Assembly (NCBI GenBank): GCA_037013685.1
Contig: CM072888.1
Location: forward strand, 10,583,034 to 10,647,033
DNA from: Acridotheres tristis
Lineage: Eukaryota > Chordata > Aves > Passeriformes > Sturnidae
Reading direction: 5' to 3'
Length of the DNA stretch: 64,000 nt
Under the pieces are notes generated by a model, which saw nothing but the letters and a program-made list of their open reading frames with translations, did no database searches and was not told where the DNA came from. Each line of letters begins with the position of its first letter. The stretch's first letter is position 1. The translations under genes and the position numbers were made by a program. Of the stretch, positions 11,266 to 25,100 are shown in pieces.

Positions 11266-14200
11266 TCAGTAGCATTGGGACAAGGGGTGTATCTCTGGAT
11301 TTTGAGTGTTATGTATGACTTTAACAACATATTACAAATTCTCCTCCCCATTTTCCATGTTTCTGAAGTGGCAATAATTCCATCTGAACTATACCTTGCA
11401 GAAAGCTACAAGACCATCATATTCAAACTTGAGTGTGTGAAGAAAGGTGAATAAGCAGAAGAGAAGTAGCATATGGGGAACTCCAGCTCCAGATTCTTGT
11501 TATATAGAAACTCAGAACTGGATTTAGTCAACAACTGATTATGAGCAAAGGACACATTGAAATTCATGTCATGACTACCTCTGGCATATGCCACAACACT
11601 TTGCCCTTTCATGAGGTAAAATTCGTTAGCTTATACCCTTGTTGGTTTAAAAGGTAATTTCTATGCTTACATTGTGCTGGATTGTGTGCTTGTACCAAAA
11701 CCCAAATGATGTCAAAGGAAATAGCAGAAAATTCTTTAGTTAAAGGTAAGGAATCCCCACCAGGTTACCAAAACCCTCTGTTATGGAATGCCACAGTGTT
11801 TTGTGGATCTCTATCTGGACACTCATTGCCAAGAGGTAAAACGGCAAAAAGTTTAAAAATAAGACTTTAAAATACTAGGCTGCCTAAATTCTGCTGAAGT
11901 GGAGATTTACCTGGAATTTAGGAATCTTTATCCAGAAGAATACTGAAGGTGGCATTGCAGGATATTAAAGAGCCTATATTAGGTGCACTGGCTCCCTTTA
12001 TCACTAGAGGGAAGATCAGCCAGGAAGCAACACAAAGTGTGATGCCTTATTGTATATAGGACCTAGATAGTCCCAAAGGTCAGCTCAGTCACTCTGTGTT
12101 GAACTGGGCACAGGCAAAAGCAAACTTATGGAAAATCCACACCACAGGGAAGGCGAGGAACCCCTCCTCTCTCTCTTCTCACAAGGTTCAGGTCAGTTCC
12201 CTCTGCCTTGTGTGACTGTCCCCAAGGAGTGAGGGCCCTGGCACGTGTGACTGGGAGACATCTGGGGTTAGTGCTAACATCAGGGCAGCCCGGAGGTTTC
12301 TTGATGCCGATGGACAGCAGGAAAGCTGGCTGAAATCGGATCTCTCTGCGGGTGCTCAGGAAAAGAAGTTCTTTTGCCTTCCCTGGCTATGAGACTGAAA
12401 TTGATTCTTTTCTACAGCTGGAGAAGAGCAGAAGAGATGTTAACACTGGGAGACCATGCAAAGGGTGAAGCAATACCATCCCCTCACCCATTTGATGCCG
12501 ATACTGAGCTTTCAGTTCCAAATCCCGCTGTGTCAGTTCATTTGGAGAGTTAATTGAGCAATACATCTTTTCTTGTCCTAAGTGACATTGATAATACTCC
12601 ATCCATCCTCCTATTCAAATGTTAATAGCTCTATTACCTGTCATTTTATTCCAGAATCCTGCCTTAGATTGGGATACTGCTTCATTCTACTGTAACAGTC
12701 TCTGAATCACTACAGTTGCCACTGTAGTTCTGGTTTCATTTACTTAGGTAAATTGGAAATGTTTTTGAGAATACTTTAACACTCTAAAGAAAGTTTCCGA
12801 ATAAAGTCCTAGACAAAAAAAAAGGGTCTGTGTTACAGCCAAAATGAACTGCTCACCGGAGCTATAGGAAAAGTTCAATAGAATTTATAGGGAAAGTGAT
12901 ATTTTCATTTAAAAACTATAAAAAGAGTTCAAAGGAGCCTTAGCTTCTTTGATCTCTATTAAGTTTTCGTCGTGAGATAGTGCTCCCTGTGTTCCAAAGG
13001 CAAAACCTGCCATGTTTCATCATATTTGTTTAGTGTCTGCTTTCATTAGAGGTTTTTGGGGTTTTTTTTTTTGTAAAGTACAACATCCTGGGAGATGGCT
13101 ACTGATGAACCCCTTTCTGCTCATTCCTTATACTATTATAGCTTCCTAAAAATATCTTGAAAGAAACAGTCACCTTTCTGCAATTTCTTTCTCTTTGTAA
13201 TAGCTCATTCAGCTCCCTTAAACTTTCAGCATTTTCCAGATTTCTCATCTAGAGGCTTAGTCAAAATATTGGCTTTTCCTTTGCAAGTTAAAAATATCCA
13301 AACGTTGGTTTTCTCCTGTTATTAGGTTATTTCCCTTGCTCTCCTATAAAAGGAGGTATTTAAATGTCTCACAGAGAAAGTGAACAGGCAAAACCCGGCC
13401 CCAGGTCTGCAGGGCAGCCAAGGTGGCACTTCCTGCCATCCCAGCCAGGTGGTTTCTCCTACCAAGAGGACACCTGGAACTTGATGATGAATTCTCACCT
13501 TCTGTACTGCTCCTTTCCTACCTGTCTCCCTCTAAGGCAGACCATGTGTAATCAAAAATATCTAAGGTTCACCAGGACCACCCCCAAGCTTCTGTTATCA
13601 ACATCTTCCACAGCATGAGGGAAAATGAGGGAACTGCTGTGATGAGCATCTCCCTTAAGCAGTCACCCTGACTAACTGGAGACAGCACTGTGCTTAACTG
13701 TGGAATGGTGCTCAAATTTATATTTCTGAATCTGTGCTCGCTGCTCTGGTGCTGACACACACACATAGAGAGAGAAGCACAGTCCTGCTGAGGCAGAGTA
13801 TCTTAACACACAGCTCCAAAATGGTGTTATTTTTTAGTGATTCAATCATCTTCCAGGGAAAATGTTGTGAAGAACCAAACTAACCAATAAAAGAGATTCT
13901 TTCTTAAAGAACAGACAATTTGGAAATATATTAATCAAGACTGCATAATGAATAGAACCTGCTGCAGAGAAATGTGTGATTAGAGACGATCATGCTGGAA
14001 GTTCATGTGGTCTGGAGCAAAGTGCTAAGTGCTTGCTAGGTGGCACAAACTTTTGTGGTACAATGGTATATATCTTGCAGATGTTGCCAGCTTCATGCCA
14101 TTCTCTAATGCCTAAAAAGAAACACGGTGTTGAGTCTTTGTGAAGAAATAAATTTTTGGGGACAATATATAACAAATATTACTGCAGTTTTCAATTTAGT

Positions 14201-14700
14201 GGCAGAATCCTGCTTTGCACTATTTTAGTTGAAACATATCAGTGAATATTCTGTAGAGCAGAGAGTAGTTATGAATCTTGCTCCTTAAGCAATCACCAAC
14301 AAGCCTCTGAATGGAATAATGAAAAATGGATGTATCCAGGATAATGGTGGGAAGGATTTTCTGGGGCAATTCAAACATATGCAGACATTCCTGGTCTTGC
14401 TTCAGAGACAGGAAGCATATACCTGAATTAATTGGACATTCTGTACTAGCACACCTTTCTAATGACCTTAAACAGAGGATTTAAACAGTGTCACATATGC
14501 TTGGCCAAATGGAAGACAGTAATATGTTCTCCTGAAAACAGATGGGTGAGGTTACTAAAAGAGATTTCCCAAGAGAGATTACTGGGATTGATCACCACTA
14601 ACAGGATCATAAATGACCATTGTGCATACAAACAAAATGGGAAATTAATTGACAACATAAAATAAGGTGCCATTGGCAATAGAGAGAAAGGCATGTATGG
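11266..14700. other. Intergenic, no gene seen
   Basis: AT-rich sequence with a modestly GC-richer patch at about 12110-12370. No frame here has a recognisable domain. A short CA/GA run occurs at about 13756-13775. Confidence 0.45.
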
Positions 14701-14719
14701 AATACAGGAAAACCTTATT

Positions 14720-15370
14720 GATCCAACTGAGAGAGATGTGATGAAATTCAATAGTGCATAATGCCAGGCCATGAATTTACAGACTGAAAACACACATTTC
14801 TGCTCTTAACTGGAAGCTTCTGGGTTGGGATACTGGTTCATGGAGACGACAGTGTCACAAAAATCCCATTAACACACTCTTCCCCTTCAAATGTGGCCTT
14901 AAAATGCATTAGCAGTCAGGATCAGCAGCGATGGGGACATACAAACCTTTTCTTGGAGGCCTCAAGAAAACCCACCTGGAGCTGCCCTTGTAGAAGATGC
15001 AGAAAAGGGCATCTAGGAGACTGAGGGAGTAAAGAATTATTTATGAGAAAGTTAAAAGCTTGGCAACAAGGCGAAAACAGAACAGGATTTGATGGTCTCA
15101 GTATATCAAGAAAGCTAAATGCAGTGGAAGGAAAAGAGCAATTTAGGATTTGGCTCTTAAGAAAAAAAGAGCAAGTTGGTCATATATAAACGAATACAAA
15201 AGAAAATAAAAAGAGGAAAGTTTTTAGTTAACACAATTACGAAATTTTGTGATTACCTAACTGGAATTAAGGAAGACATGATAAACTGATGTGAAGGAAT
15301 TATTAAATGATGGCATGCAATAGCAAGGTTTGGATTAGATGATCCAGGAAATCCCCTTTGCCTATACCCA
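14720..15370 (+). mobile_element. Old, heavily diverged CR1 LINE copy
   Basis: Several CR1 landmarks appear in the correct order and + orientation. ATGAAATTCAATAGTGCATA is followed by ATGCCAGG (the ATGAAGTTCAACAAGGGCAAGTGCCAGG region). Next comes CACCTGGAGCTG with AGAAAAGGGCATC (the ...GAGCTGCTGGAGAGGGT...GAAGGGC region), and near the end GGTTTGGATTAGATGATCC with AAATCCCCTTTGCCTA (the GGTTGGACTAGATGATC...GTCCCTTCCAACC tail region). Divergence is high, so limits and completeness are uncertain. An RNA-time insertion before passerine radiation is plausible but is inference. Confidence 0.5.
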
Positions 15371-16122
15371 AATTTAGCTTTAAAGGTTGTCAGGATATTT
15401 CTTTCCTTTCCTTCCCCTAAAAATAGCATAAATAGCATTTTGGAAGACACCAGACGGTGCTGTCACAGAGAGTTTTACAAGCTCTGTACCTCCAGACTTT
15501 CATATTTGTAGGTTATGGCCAAAATGCTGTGGAACATTAAGCATAGTTTATGATGTTCCTGCATATGCTACTTAAGATTATTTGCTGCTCAAAGCTGTGA
15601 CTGAACAGGTTTTTAGAAGCAGTGCTGCTGCTCAAGGGAAGCACTTTCATATGTAGGTATTAAAATTCAAATGGTATTTTTACCACCAGTTTGAATGAAA
15701 ATTGCACTGAATCCTATGGATGCTAAGCCCATGAAAAAAAAGACAGCCTAGGATATTGCTGTCTCGTTTTATTTCCTTCCTTGCATCTTTCTTAAATTTA
15801 GTGGAAGGGTATTTGTTACCTGGACTGCAGCTCAGACTAGAACCTATGGAGACTTTGAACTGAGTTAAAGGGAAAAGTATGCAGTGTTTCCTTTAAAAAG
15901 TGATAGAGCTCAGATTTTAAATTTTGGGCTATTACCACTTCTCATCCTCGTTGTGCTTCAGATTTCTGTCCTCCTGTAAGGCTAGTTTCCAAAAGTAAGT
16001 GCTCTGAACTAATCACTCAAATACTTCAGACATTGCATTTGGGGTTTAGATAATAGCCCTACCCTTTGTATTGCATCCCCTTACCTCATACATTTATAAA
16101 CTGTTTATCACTACAATTACAG

Positions 16123-16174
16123 TGACAGAGAAATGGTCCATGCTGGAATGACAGAGAAATGGCCCATGCAGGGG
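16123..16174. repeat. Short tandem duplication, period 26 bp
   Basis: TGACAGAGAAATGG is followed by TCCATGC at 16123 and by CCCATGC at 16149. The two copies are head-to-tail and nearly identical over about 21 bp, so the duplication is fairly recent. Confidence 0.8.
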
Positions 16175-17565
16175 AAGAGCTGATGAATGATTTATAAGTA
16201 CACTTTTAACAAAAAAGTAATTTGAGGAAGTTTGTTCATAAAGTTCTAGTTCTAATCTCTGATGTTGACCTTTTATTTTTTTTTAAAATAAAGAATTGAG
16301 TGCAGCAGTTTGCAATAACGTTGCTGTTTTTTTGACAGAGTTAAATTGCTGAAATCCCTTTATTACATTACACCTTTATTTGGCACATGCCTTAGTCAAT
16401 ATCTTGTCTAAAAGCTGCTTTTTGTGAAGAGATTAAAAGTTTTGTTGTCATACGAGTCAGTGTAATGGTTCATTATAACATCATCTTGGGAGAAGAAAAG
16501 GCTTTTCTGGAGTCAGTAAGGGTTTGTTTGTTTTTGCTACAGATAGTAAAGACTAATTAGGGTTCCTGTAAGAGAGTCCATTATGATCACCTATTCTGAT
16601 TTCCTACAACACTAATGATGTTATTAACATTTAAACTGTTAATACTGTTTTAATATCAGGTGCCATTCCTAGCTCCATGTTTTATGAGACATTAGAAGGA
16701 AAAAAAAAGGTACCTTTTCAATTTGTTTGCATTTCAAGAATGTATATAGAGGTTTATATTTCATTATGCTTCTCAAACTTAAAAAACTAATTTTTGATCT
16801 TCTAAGTCTGTAGAAATTAATTAGTTGACTTGTAAGCTACCCATGAACATAGAGAAATTTACTTCCACTATAAATCACTTTCATCCTGCTATCCACACCA
16901 TCAATAAAAATATTTCAGTAGGTAGCAAAGCTGCCCTGCCTGTATTGTGATGACAAGAAGTACACATGCATGCAAAACATGCATTTAGCAAAAATCGAAT
17001 GTTCTTTTCTCTAGGCACAGTATAGCCTTGTTCTGGTTTTCTTTCCCTTGAATACTTCAATTCTAAACAGAGTGCTTGGTTTAGTCCTAGTGGCAGCAAC
17101 CTGTCCTGCCTCATGTAAGCCAACAAGAAGTTTTCTCCCCAAATTCCTTCTTGTTTCCAAATAGTCCAGGGAGACCTAAGAGAAATATTCTGCCATGTTT
17201 ATCAAATGTCAAGCCTTCTGGCTTTCAGAAAATCAGCCTTCAGGCAAGTTTTTGAAGGCAAAAGGCTGAAATTATTTTTCATTAAGCCCTCACCCCCTTC
17301 AGCTTGTTCGGACATCCAGAGAAGTGAGAGGAAGCACAGAGACTTTCCACCCTGAGGCAGGAGAAGCCTCCAGCCTTCTCTGCTCACCACGTGGGGGCAA
17401 GTCAGGGCTCTGCACTGCAGAAGGGAAGGAAGGCTGTGGCTGAGAAACACTACTGCCCACTCTTGAGAGTGGTGTAAGATCCTGTGATTGGAAATATGTG
17501 TGTGTGCATGCAATTTTTACAGAGATTGGCAGATAAACTTGTGGTTTTCCGCTAATGTTCTGTTT

Positions 17566-17614
17566 TTAATAATAATCATAATAATAATAACTATTATCAT
17601 TTTTATCATCATCT
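17566..17614. repeat. AAT/ATC-type trinucleotide microsatellite
   Basis: An imperfect AAT run (AATAATAATCATAATAATAA) grades into ATC units. The run opens artefactual frames rich in I or M on both strands. Confidence 0.85.
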
Positions 17615-19138
17615 TTGAAGAATGGGAGATTAATTGGGCATCTTTCATGTTGCTGAACGGCCTTCTGGATAAATGGCCTCTCTTGGAATCTGCCTGGAAT
17701 TTGGCCAGTGTCAAACCATGACAGTAGCCAACCCTTCAGCACGAGGAAGAGCTTGATTTGTCCTCCCATCACTGCCTGCAGCTCATACTACACTGCCTGC
17801 CAGAAATGCTTGGCTTAGATACCGAAGCACAAGATCTTTGCTTTGTGCTAACATCACCCATCAGAAAAGCACAGCCCAAAACATCTCACACTGCAGTCTC
17901 TGAGGTTTCCAAGACTCTCAGTTACAGTGACATCTCCTGGGAATTAAGTCTCTCTGTTTCTAATCAAGCCTTTCTTGCCAAGGTTATTGAGAAGTTTAGA
18001 TGTGCTCCTTTGCTGATACACTGATATTAGAATTTTTTTTGTATTGACTCCCCAATCTTCAAGATACAGATTTTACAATAACGTTGGCAATGCATACCCA
18101 AAGAGAACAACGTTACAAACATTAAGTGTGTCCACAGGCACTGAGGGCTTCTTGCACACCACATTTCACAGCATTCTGCACTACCTAGCAGAGGCACAAA
18201 AGAGGTCTAGCAAAGATTTTGATGTTTTACAAAACAGAAATTGTTTCCTCTCTCAAATGCGCAAATAGGTCAGTCAATAGATTTTGAATTTCCAGACCGT
18301 GGTTAAATGTAAACAATGCAATCTTAAATAGTACAAGTTTTTACATGACTAGAGGTAGTGGTAACTTTAAAAGAAAATGTTCAGCACGAAGCATTGAAAA
18401 CATCATCCACTGTGAGAGCAACAGATTACTTATAAGCAAAATATTTCAGAAGTACATATTTCTCCAGCTGATGCAGAATATTTAGTCTCTACCTCAGCTA
18501 GTCAGCATAAACAGTGAAAATATGGTACTTTCCTATATACCAGTATACCAGCAGAGTACCACAACTTCTGGGTTGTACCCATTTAGACTGATAAGAGCAT
18601 TTATCTGGAAGGCTTTAATTACAAAGTTCATTTGCTTTTTTTTTCACTTTTATGGATTATTAAAAAAAAAAACAACTTAAAAAAAACCCCCAAACATTTC
18701 AGCTTGGAACATTAACCACAACACGAGTGAAGTTCCAGCAAAGAGGCAAAATCAACCCTCTCTGACGATATGTTCATACTCCCCACCTAAATAGAGGATT
18801 GCTATAAGAATAGTTAGTGTATGTTGTGACCCTCCCTCATTTAATAAATATCCAAACTCTTTCAGACATGGGCCAAGCCTGAATCTCTACCAGAGCACCA
18901 ACCACAAGAGGTCATCCATGCTCCACGAGAAACCTTTCTCTGCAGTCTAGGAGGAAAATTGACTTCACAAGTGTACTGGATTAACTCAGTATTTTCAGGA
19001 GTTACAGAACAGAACATAAAACTGACACAGCTGATATTGTTTTTCTTTCTTTATTTAAAAAAAAAAGTTTCTGTAATAAATTCAAAGAGATTTTTAAAAA
19101 AAAATGTACCTTTAAGACATCTTTTCTCACTTTCCTTA

Positions 19139-19161
19139 AATTTATTTATTTATTTATTATT
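19139..19161. repeat. TTTA tetranucleotide microsatellite
   Basis: About five uninterrupted TTTA units. Confidence 0.85.
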
Positions 19162-22100
19162 CCTGAACCTTTCCACGTGCTCATAGTTCCACTTTAACAC
19201 AAGGATCAAGGAAGGCGATATTATTTGGGACATTTTTCTTGCTAGGAGAAACAGCTACTTATCAGTCCCAAAGAAGAGATAGCAAAAATCACAGCTCACA
19301 TCCTTCCTTAAGAGATCTTTTGACCTTCAACAATCAATCTTGTCCCTTGTCCTGTTTTCAACTTTAAAATCCAGCTGAAATATTACAAAAAATGCTTCTT
19401 TTCTATTGCTATCTGATCCAAGACTGTCTCACTGGAATAAGGAGGTAGAAAACTGTTTTATACTCCAAAGATTCTCTTACCCTGATTACTTCTAAAGCTT
19501 GCTATTTCTTTTCAAATAATCTCTTGAAAATGATAGACTTTCTTAACCACACTTGCATGTTAAAAGTCTTATCTAGGAACCCATCTCATGTCATAACAGG
19601 AACTTCACCCATCTCATGCAGCTTCTTTTTGTCTTGTCATGGCATTTGCCATTTTTAGGGCAATTTATAGTACTGTTAAAATGAGATCATCATCTAATCT
19701 CAGCCATTTTCTTCCTTTTTTAAATATTCATCCACAAGCTCTTTCTTATTGCTCATGCCATACTTTTGCCTCCAACTTTCCCTTAAAATGGGCACTGCAA
19801 TCCCTCTCAAGTTTGCCACTGCTGCATCGTCACACACAGTGCCACCCTCTGCCCACTCAATTCCCAAAAAGCACAAAAGCACTGCCACACTTTCTTCCAC
19901 CTGCTTCATGCAGAAGAGCAAATCCTTTTGTCTTTGTTCTAAAGCCTCCTTAAAACCAGTGTCAATTATTCAGCTGGCAACATATCAATCTCAATGTAGC
20001 CAGGCAACCAATTTGCTTTGATCCCTGCTAATTCTCATTTCCTCCTTCTTTCTCAGAAGCCCATCCATATCCAGATGCGAGCTCTTTGAAAGAGAACCAT
20101 CTTCTGTGCTTTCATGATCCCTTATGCCAATCATCCCACTCCTTTCTAAGGGCTTCCATGCAATGGAAGGGCTTAAGTTGTGAGGGAAATGGTTTGCATA
20201 ACTTATTTAATGTGGAGGCATGGTACAGTCTGGGAGTGGGTTTGAATGCCAGCAAATTCCACTTGGTTTCAAGCAATACAATGAACAGTTTAAACCAGAA
20301 GTATTGTCTTGACTACAGACTGCCTTCACTTGGGACTTGCATGATTCCAGAGCAGTTTCCAGACTCAGTCACAACAGACAACACCAAATTCACTGCAGTC
20401 AACAGCAAACTCCTACTGATTTTCAGCCAAGCTGGGATGTCATCCTCAGCTAGACAGGCACCTGAGAGTTACATCAGCACAAAAAAATTGTTGTAGTGGC
20501 CATAGTATCATCTGTGGATATCACCATGGAAACTTCATCACAGATGAAATTTAACAATCCAGGAACATTCAATTAGCACCAGTGGCAGGCTATCCTCATA
20601 AGCAGCTACAATTTATTGAAATAATAAAAGCTTGCAGGACAAATACTGCAAAAGGAAAGAAACCCAATTCAATGATTTCATGGATATATTTATATGCCAA
20701 TTTTCTAGCTATAGGGTATATTTGTCACTGTACTTTATGTTAATTTTAAAATAAAGAATCCCACAATTAATATTTACTTCAAATTTTATTCTCAACTGTC
20801 CTCATCATACTTTTTCTTACCAGCATTACTGTTAATTAACATTAGAGAAACAGACAGTCAAACTGAAAAAAAGAATTATGTTGGGAGAGTAAAGTCAAAG
20901 TACATTAAATATTCTTAATAACTGCATGCACATACTGTATAAGGAAATTACTGTAGTGTGGCTTACACTTGGACACAGCAATATACTGAGTAGCTCTACC
21001 AAACAGATGACTTTCTGCTCATGTAGAAAGTTATTTTTTATACTACATGTATCATAGTCCAATGTTCAACTACTCTGAATACTTGAACTAAATTACTAGG
21101 CCAGACAAAACCCATTTTTATGTTGTATCTAGAGGAAAGTGATAAAAACACACCATCTAAAATTTTTGAATTTACTATGGCTACTTTCTGTAGAGTAAAA
21201 AAACAACTCGGATTGTTTTACATCTCCGTTGTATTTCCCATGAAAATTGCAACATACTTTAATTCTTATACCAAATATTAGCCTTAATGTAAGATTTCAT
21301 ATGAACTTTGTCTGCTAAATAATATTATGCATATACCCAGGTATTCTATTAATTAATGCCCACAGGTTACACCAGTATGCCAGCTTTCACTGGTCTGCTA
21401 AATAAGTTATTTTATAGCCAGACAGATGAATCCAGCACAACTGGGAAGTCAGTAGGAAATCCAGGCTCTTTTAGGAAGCTCAAAGTTCAACACAGCCTGC
21501 AACTCTCATGAAATGAGGAAAAATTTATGAAAGAATTTTCACATCTTTTTTTTCATGTAAAATCTTGATTTCATCTATGTTCATGGGAATTTCCTTTCCC
21601 CAAATTTCTCTGCTCATGGTTTCAACCCAGCATTTCAGCCCAAACATATCCTTCCCAAAGTCACTGCCTTTCTTGTAGCTGTATGTAGTAATTCTTTGTG
21701 ATATCTCCTCTCAGCTTATCTGTTCTGACTGCTGATTCCCTGCAGATGGCCAGATAAGGAGCCAAAAAGCAAAGCTGTGGTTCTCTCTTTAAGCCAGACA
21801 AGATTTCCCTGCACTATACAGTTTTACAGGCATAACTGCACCAGGGAATGTGTTACAGCCATGCTGCATTAAACCACCTGGAATATTCTTGGGACTTCCC
21901 TCCTGCTCCTCCTCCTGTCATACTTGTATTTTGCTCACTTTTGTTGAACGAGATCCTATTACAAAGCAAAATAATACTGGGTGATGTAACAATTTGAATT
22001 TCTGGCATAATAAGGACTGCAGTTTTACTTTTTCTCCAGTTTGTAGGAAGCAGCTCTGAAATCAGCATATAAGGCATGAAAAACTGCAAGAGGAAAGGCA

Positions 22101-25100
22101 AGTGCTGAAAACGTAGCAAAATGGTTAGGTGTGCAGGCCAACAAGTCTGACCAACAAGGGACCACGGACTACAGACCTGTGATATGTGGGCTGAGAGGGG
22201 ATTGAAGTGCTGACCTTAAGCTGTGCAACCAATTTTGGCTCATCTCAAGGTCCTTGTCCACTTGTTAGGGCCAAGGGCTGGAGCAAGGACATATCTCTGA
22301 GGACCAGAAACAAGGCAATAGTCAACTCCCACAAGCTCAGGACAGAAACCAGGATTTGGGCCAAGAGATGTCACAGGCACCACCAGCTCCAGCAGCTGCA
22401 GAGCCAGGACACCCCTAGTGCCTGCCCTCTAAGAGCCAGACACAGGAGGAGCACTCCAGGATTATCCAAGGCTGGCCAAGGGGCTTTGCTGATCCATCAA
22501 TTGCCAACAAGCCTCCACCAGGGAAAACCTTGCAGCCTTTCCCATCAGTGATTGAGTAGGCAGCAAGGATGTTGTCTTTCAGTCCATCATGAACAAAAGC
22601 TTTTGACGGCTACTAATGTGTATGAGACTATGGGAGGTGCCATCTTCTATCACAGCATGAAAGTGGAAAGTCTCTGTCAGCAAAATTCCCCAAAGGAAAG
22701 GCAAAAGAACTGTGTAGCAACCCATTTACAAGCTGGATAATTGTATTTCATGTTTGCCTGCATTTATCTCTGCATCCTTCTTTCCCAAGGATTTCTGTAG
22801 CACTCCCACTTCCTATTTATGAGCTGCAACTGCTCCACAAGAGATGTAGCTGCACAAGAGAGATAGGGAAACAAACTCTCCGAGGATAATATTTGACTAG
22901 CTTCCAATAACTGCCTTCATTTTAGCACCTCGGCTCCAGCTCTGTTCTTAGATGGGCTGTGTCACATTGCATTTGTTGTATACCTCTGGTGGGCATTGCT
23001 ACATAGCAAGGATAAAATATCAGCAATTAAAAAAATCACTCCAAACTTTACATCCTTTATATCCACCTCAGATGCAAACAATGCTGTCTGCTAGGTACCC
23101 ACCCATTTGGAAGAGATCAGCACAAGGCTGAAAAGCAACTGTTGAAGTTGGATCCAAGGAAGTCTGATGTAATGGCAGATGGGGTTAATCAGAGGGAAGA
23201 ATGTATATTTTTTCTGGCTTTCTTTCAGAACACCTTTCCAGTGCTTCCACTGCTCCTTAAGAGATGCAGGGCACAGATATTCCCTGAGACTCCTTATGCT
23301 TGTGACTGTCCAACTGTGAAATGAAGAAATTGCACCACTCCCTAACAACGACCATTGCCCCATTCTCTTCAAAACCTTCTCAAGGTCAAATTCAGTCTCA
23401 CTCATTGACTTTGTGGTAAAAAAATAGCCTTTTAGAAAAGCTCTAGTAACTCCATAGCATTGGCATTCCTGGAATGTCTTTATATTCATCCACAGAACAG
23501 CCCACTCACCTCATTTGCCTTCATTTGTGCCTCACTGTGGTATGGTGGCACTTGAGAGATTGAGATGAAATGACAAATCTGCAAATGGGGAAGGCTGTGA
23601 CACAAATGTTCCCCCAGGTGCCAGCACAGGGCAGAGGTAGGGTGAGGCCAAGGTGACAGTGGGGACAGTGGGACACGAGGCAGCCCAGGTGAGGCTCTTG
23701 CTCAAAGTGCCAGACTCAGCAGGCCCATGTGAAAACGTGTAACTTTACCTTATGCTCAGCAACAGAAATTCTCTCCCTTGCTTTCTGCCAGCACCTTCAG
23801 CAAGGATTTCCAGGCTGTCTTTCCCATTTTACACGCTCTCTCCTCATTGCCAAGTACCTTCAATCCCCAGCTCACCGATGGATGAATGCTGCAGTCAACA
23901 CTCGATGCTGTGAAAACTCGACAGACCCACCAGTGACTGCACAGGCACTTGTTGAGTTAGAAAGCATCCCACGAGAGGGGATATGTGCACAGGACTCTGA
24001 ACACATCACTTCTGCCTTTCACACAAGTGATCCCCCTTGGGCTTCACATTTTCAAAGATCTTAATTAGAGGTCTTCCTTTGATCTTTCTGGGAACTTTAA
24101 ATGACCCAGGAAAAACTGCTGGGATGCTGAATTTACTTTAGTCCCTGAAACCTCATGAATAAATTCAGCAAGCAATATTTTTTGACAATCCAGTTATCTG
24201 ATAGCCTTCATTAAACCTTTTTGAACGACTGGAGGCTCTGAATGTTATTTATTCATACTGGAGCAGAGAAACAGTCACTCATGCATAGAAATCCTCAGTG
24301 ACTCATGGAATGACGTGCTTCCTTATGCACAGCAATCCTCAGTCAGTCACACGGTGACACACTCCTGCCCAGATATACTTGGTAACATGCACAGTGACAG
24401 CCTGGCCCGGAGCACTGATTTTAGAAATCCTCCCAGGCTCCCACAAGGGCCTCTTCTCCCTTGAAACTGAAAACAAAACTCCCCAGTGACTCCAGCCCAC
24501 GGTGCCAAAAGAGGCTCATCCAGCTTCTCCTCTGAGCTGAGCCTTTTCTCACCACTGTGGCATTTCCCTAGTGAGGGTGCCCCTAAGGTCACTAATGCAC
24601 TTATGAAAGGAAATCTCATTTTCACTACCGTCACATTTTAATATCTGAATGGTAAAGAGCTGCTGTTCTGCATTTTGGGTTTGATTTTGTTTGGCTTTAT
24701 ATGGAAATTTTACATTAAACAAACATTACATGACAGTAAAGGGGATGAGATGGCTCAGGGGATCAGTAATGGGCTGTGAAGCCTTTCCTTTCTAGGCCAG
24801 TGCTCCAGTTCATTCTAGGCTGTTTTAGCTGGATTTAACATAGGAAAACAGTGAGCTCATTTAAGAGGTCTGAGCTCTCTGAAACTAATTAGATTTAAAA
24901 TTAACTGATCGGTGACAAAAATACCACTATGCAAATAAACTCCACCAAGCAGCCACTTGCAAAAAACAAACGCAAGCATACTTCAGCTGGGTAATGACAC
25001 AAATGAAAATGCTCTGGAAACAGAGTGGCTTCCAGGGGTATCCCATCCATCTTCCAGCCCAAATCTATTACACAACAAGGTTTTGTACGATGCCTGGAAG

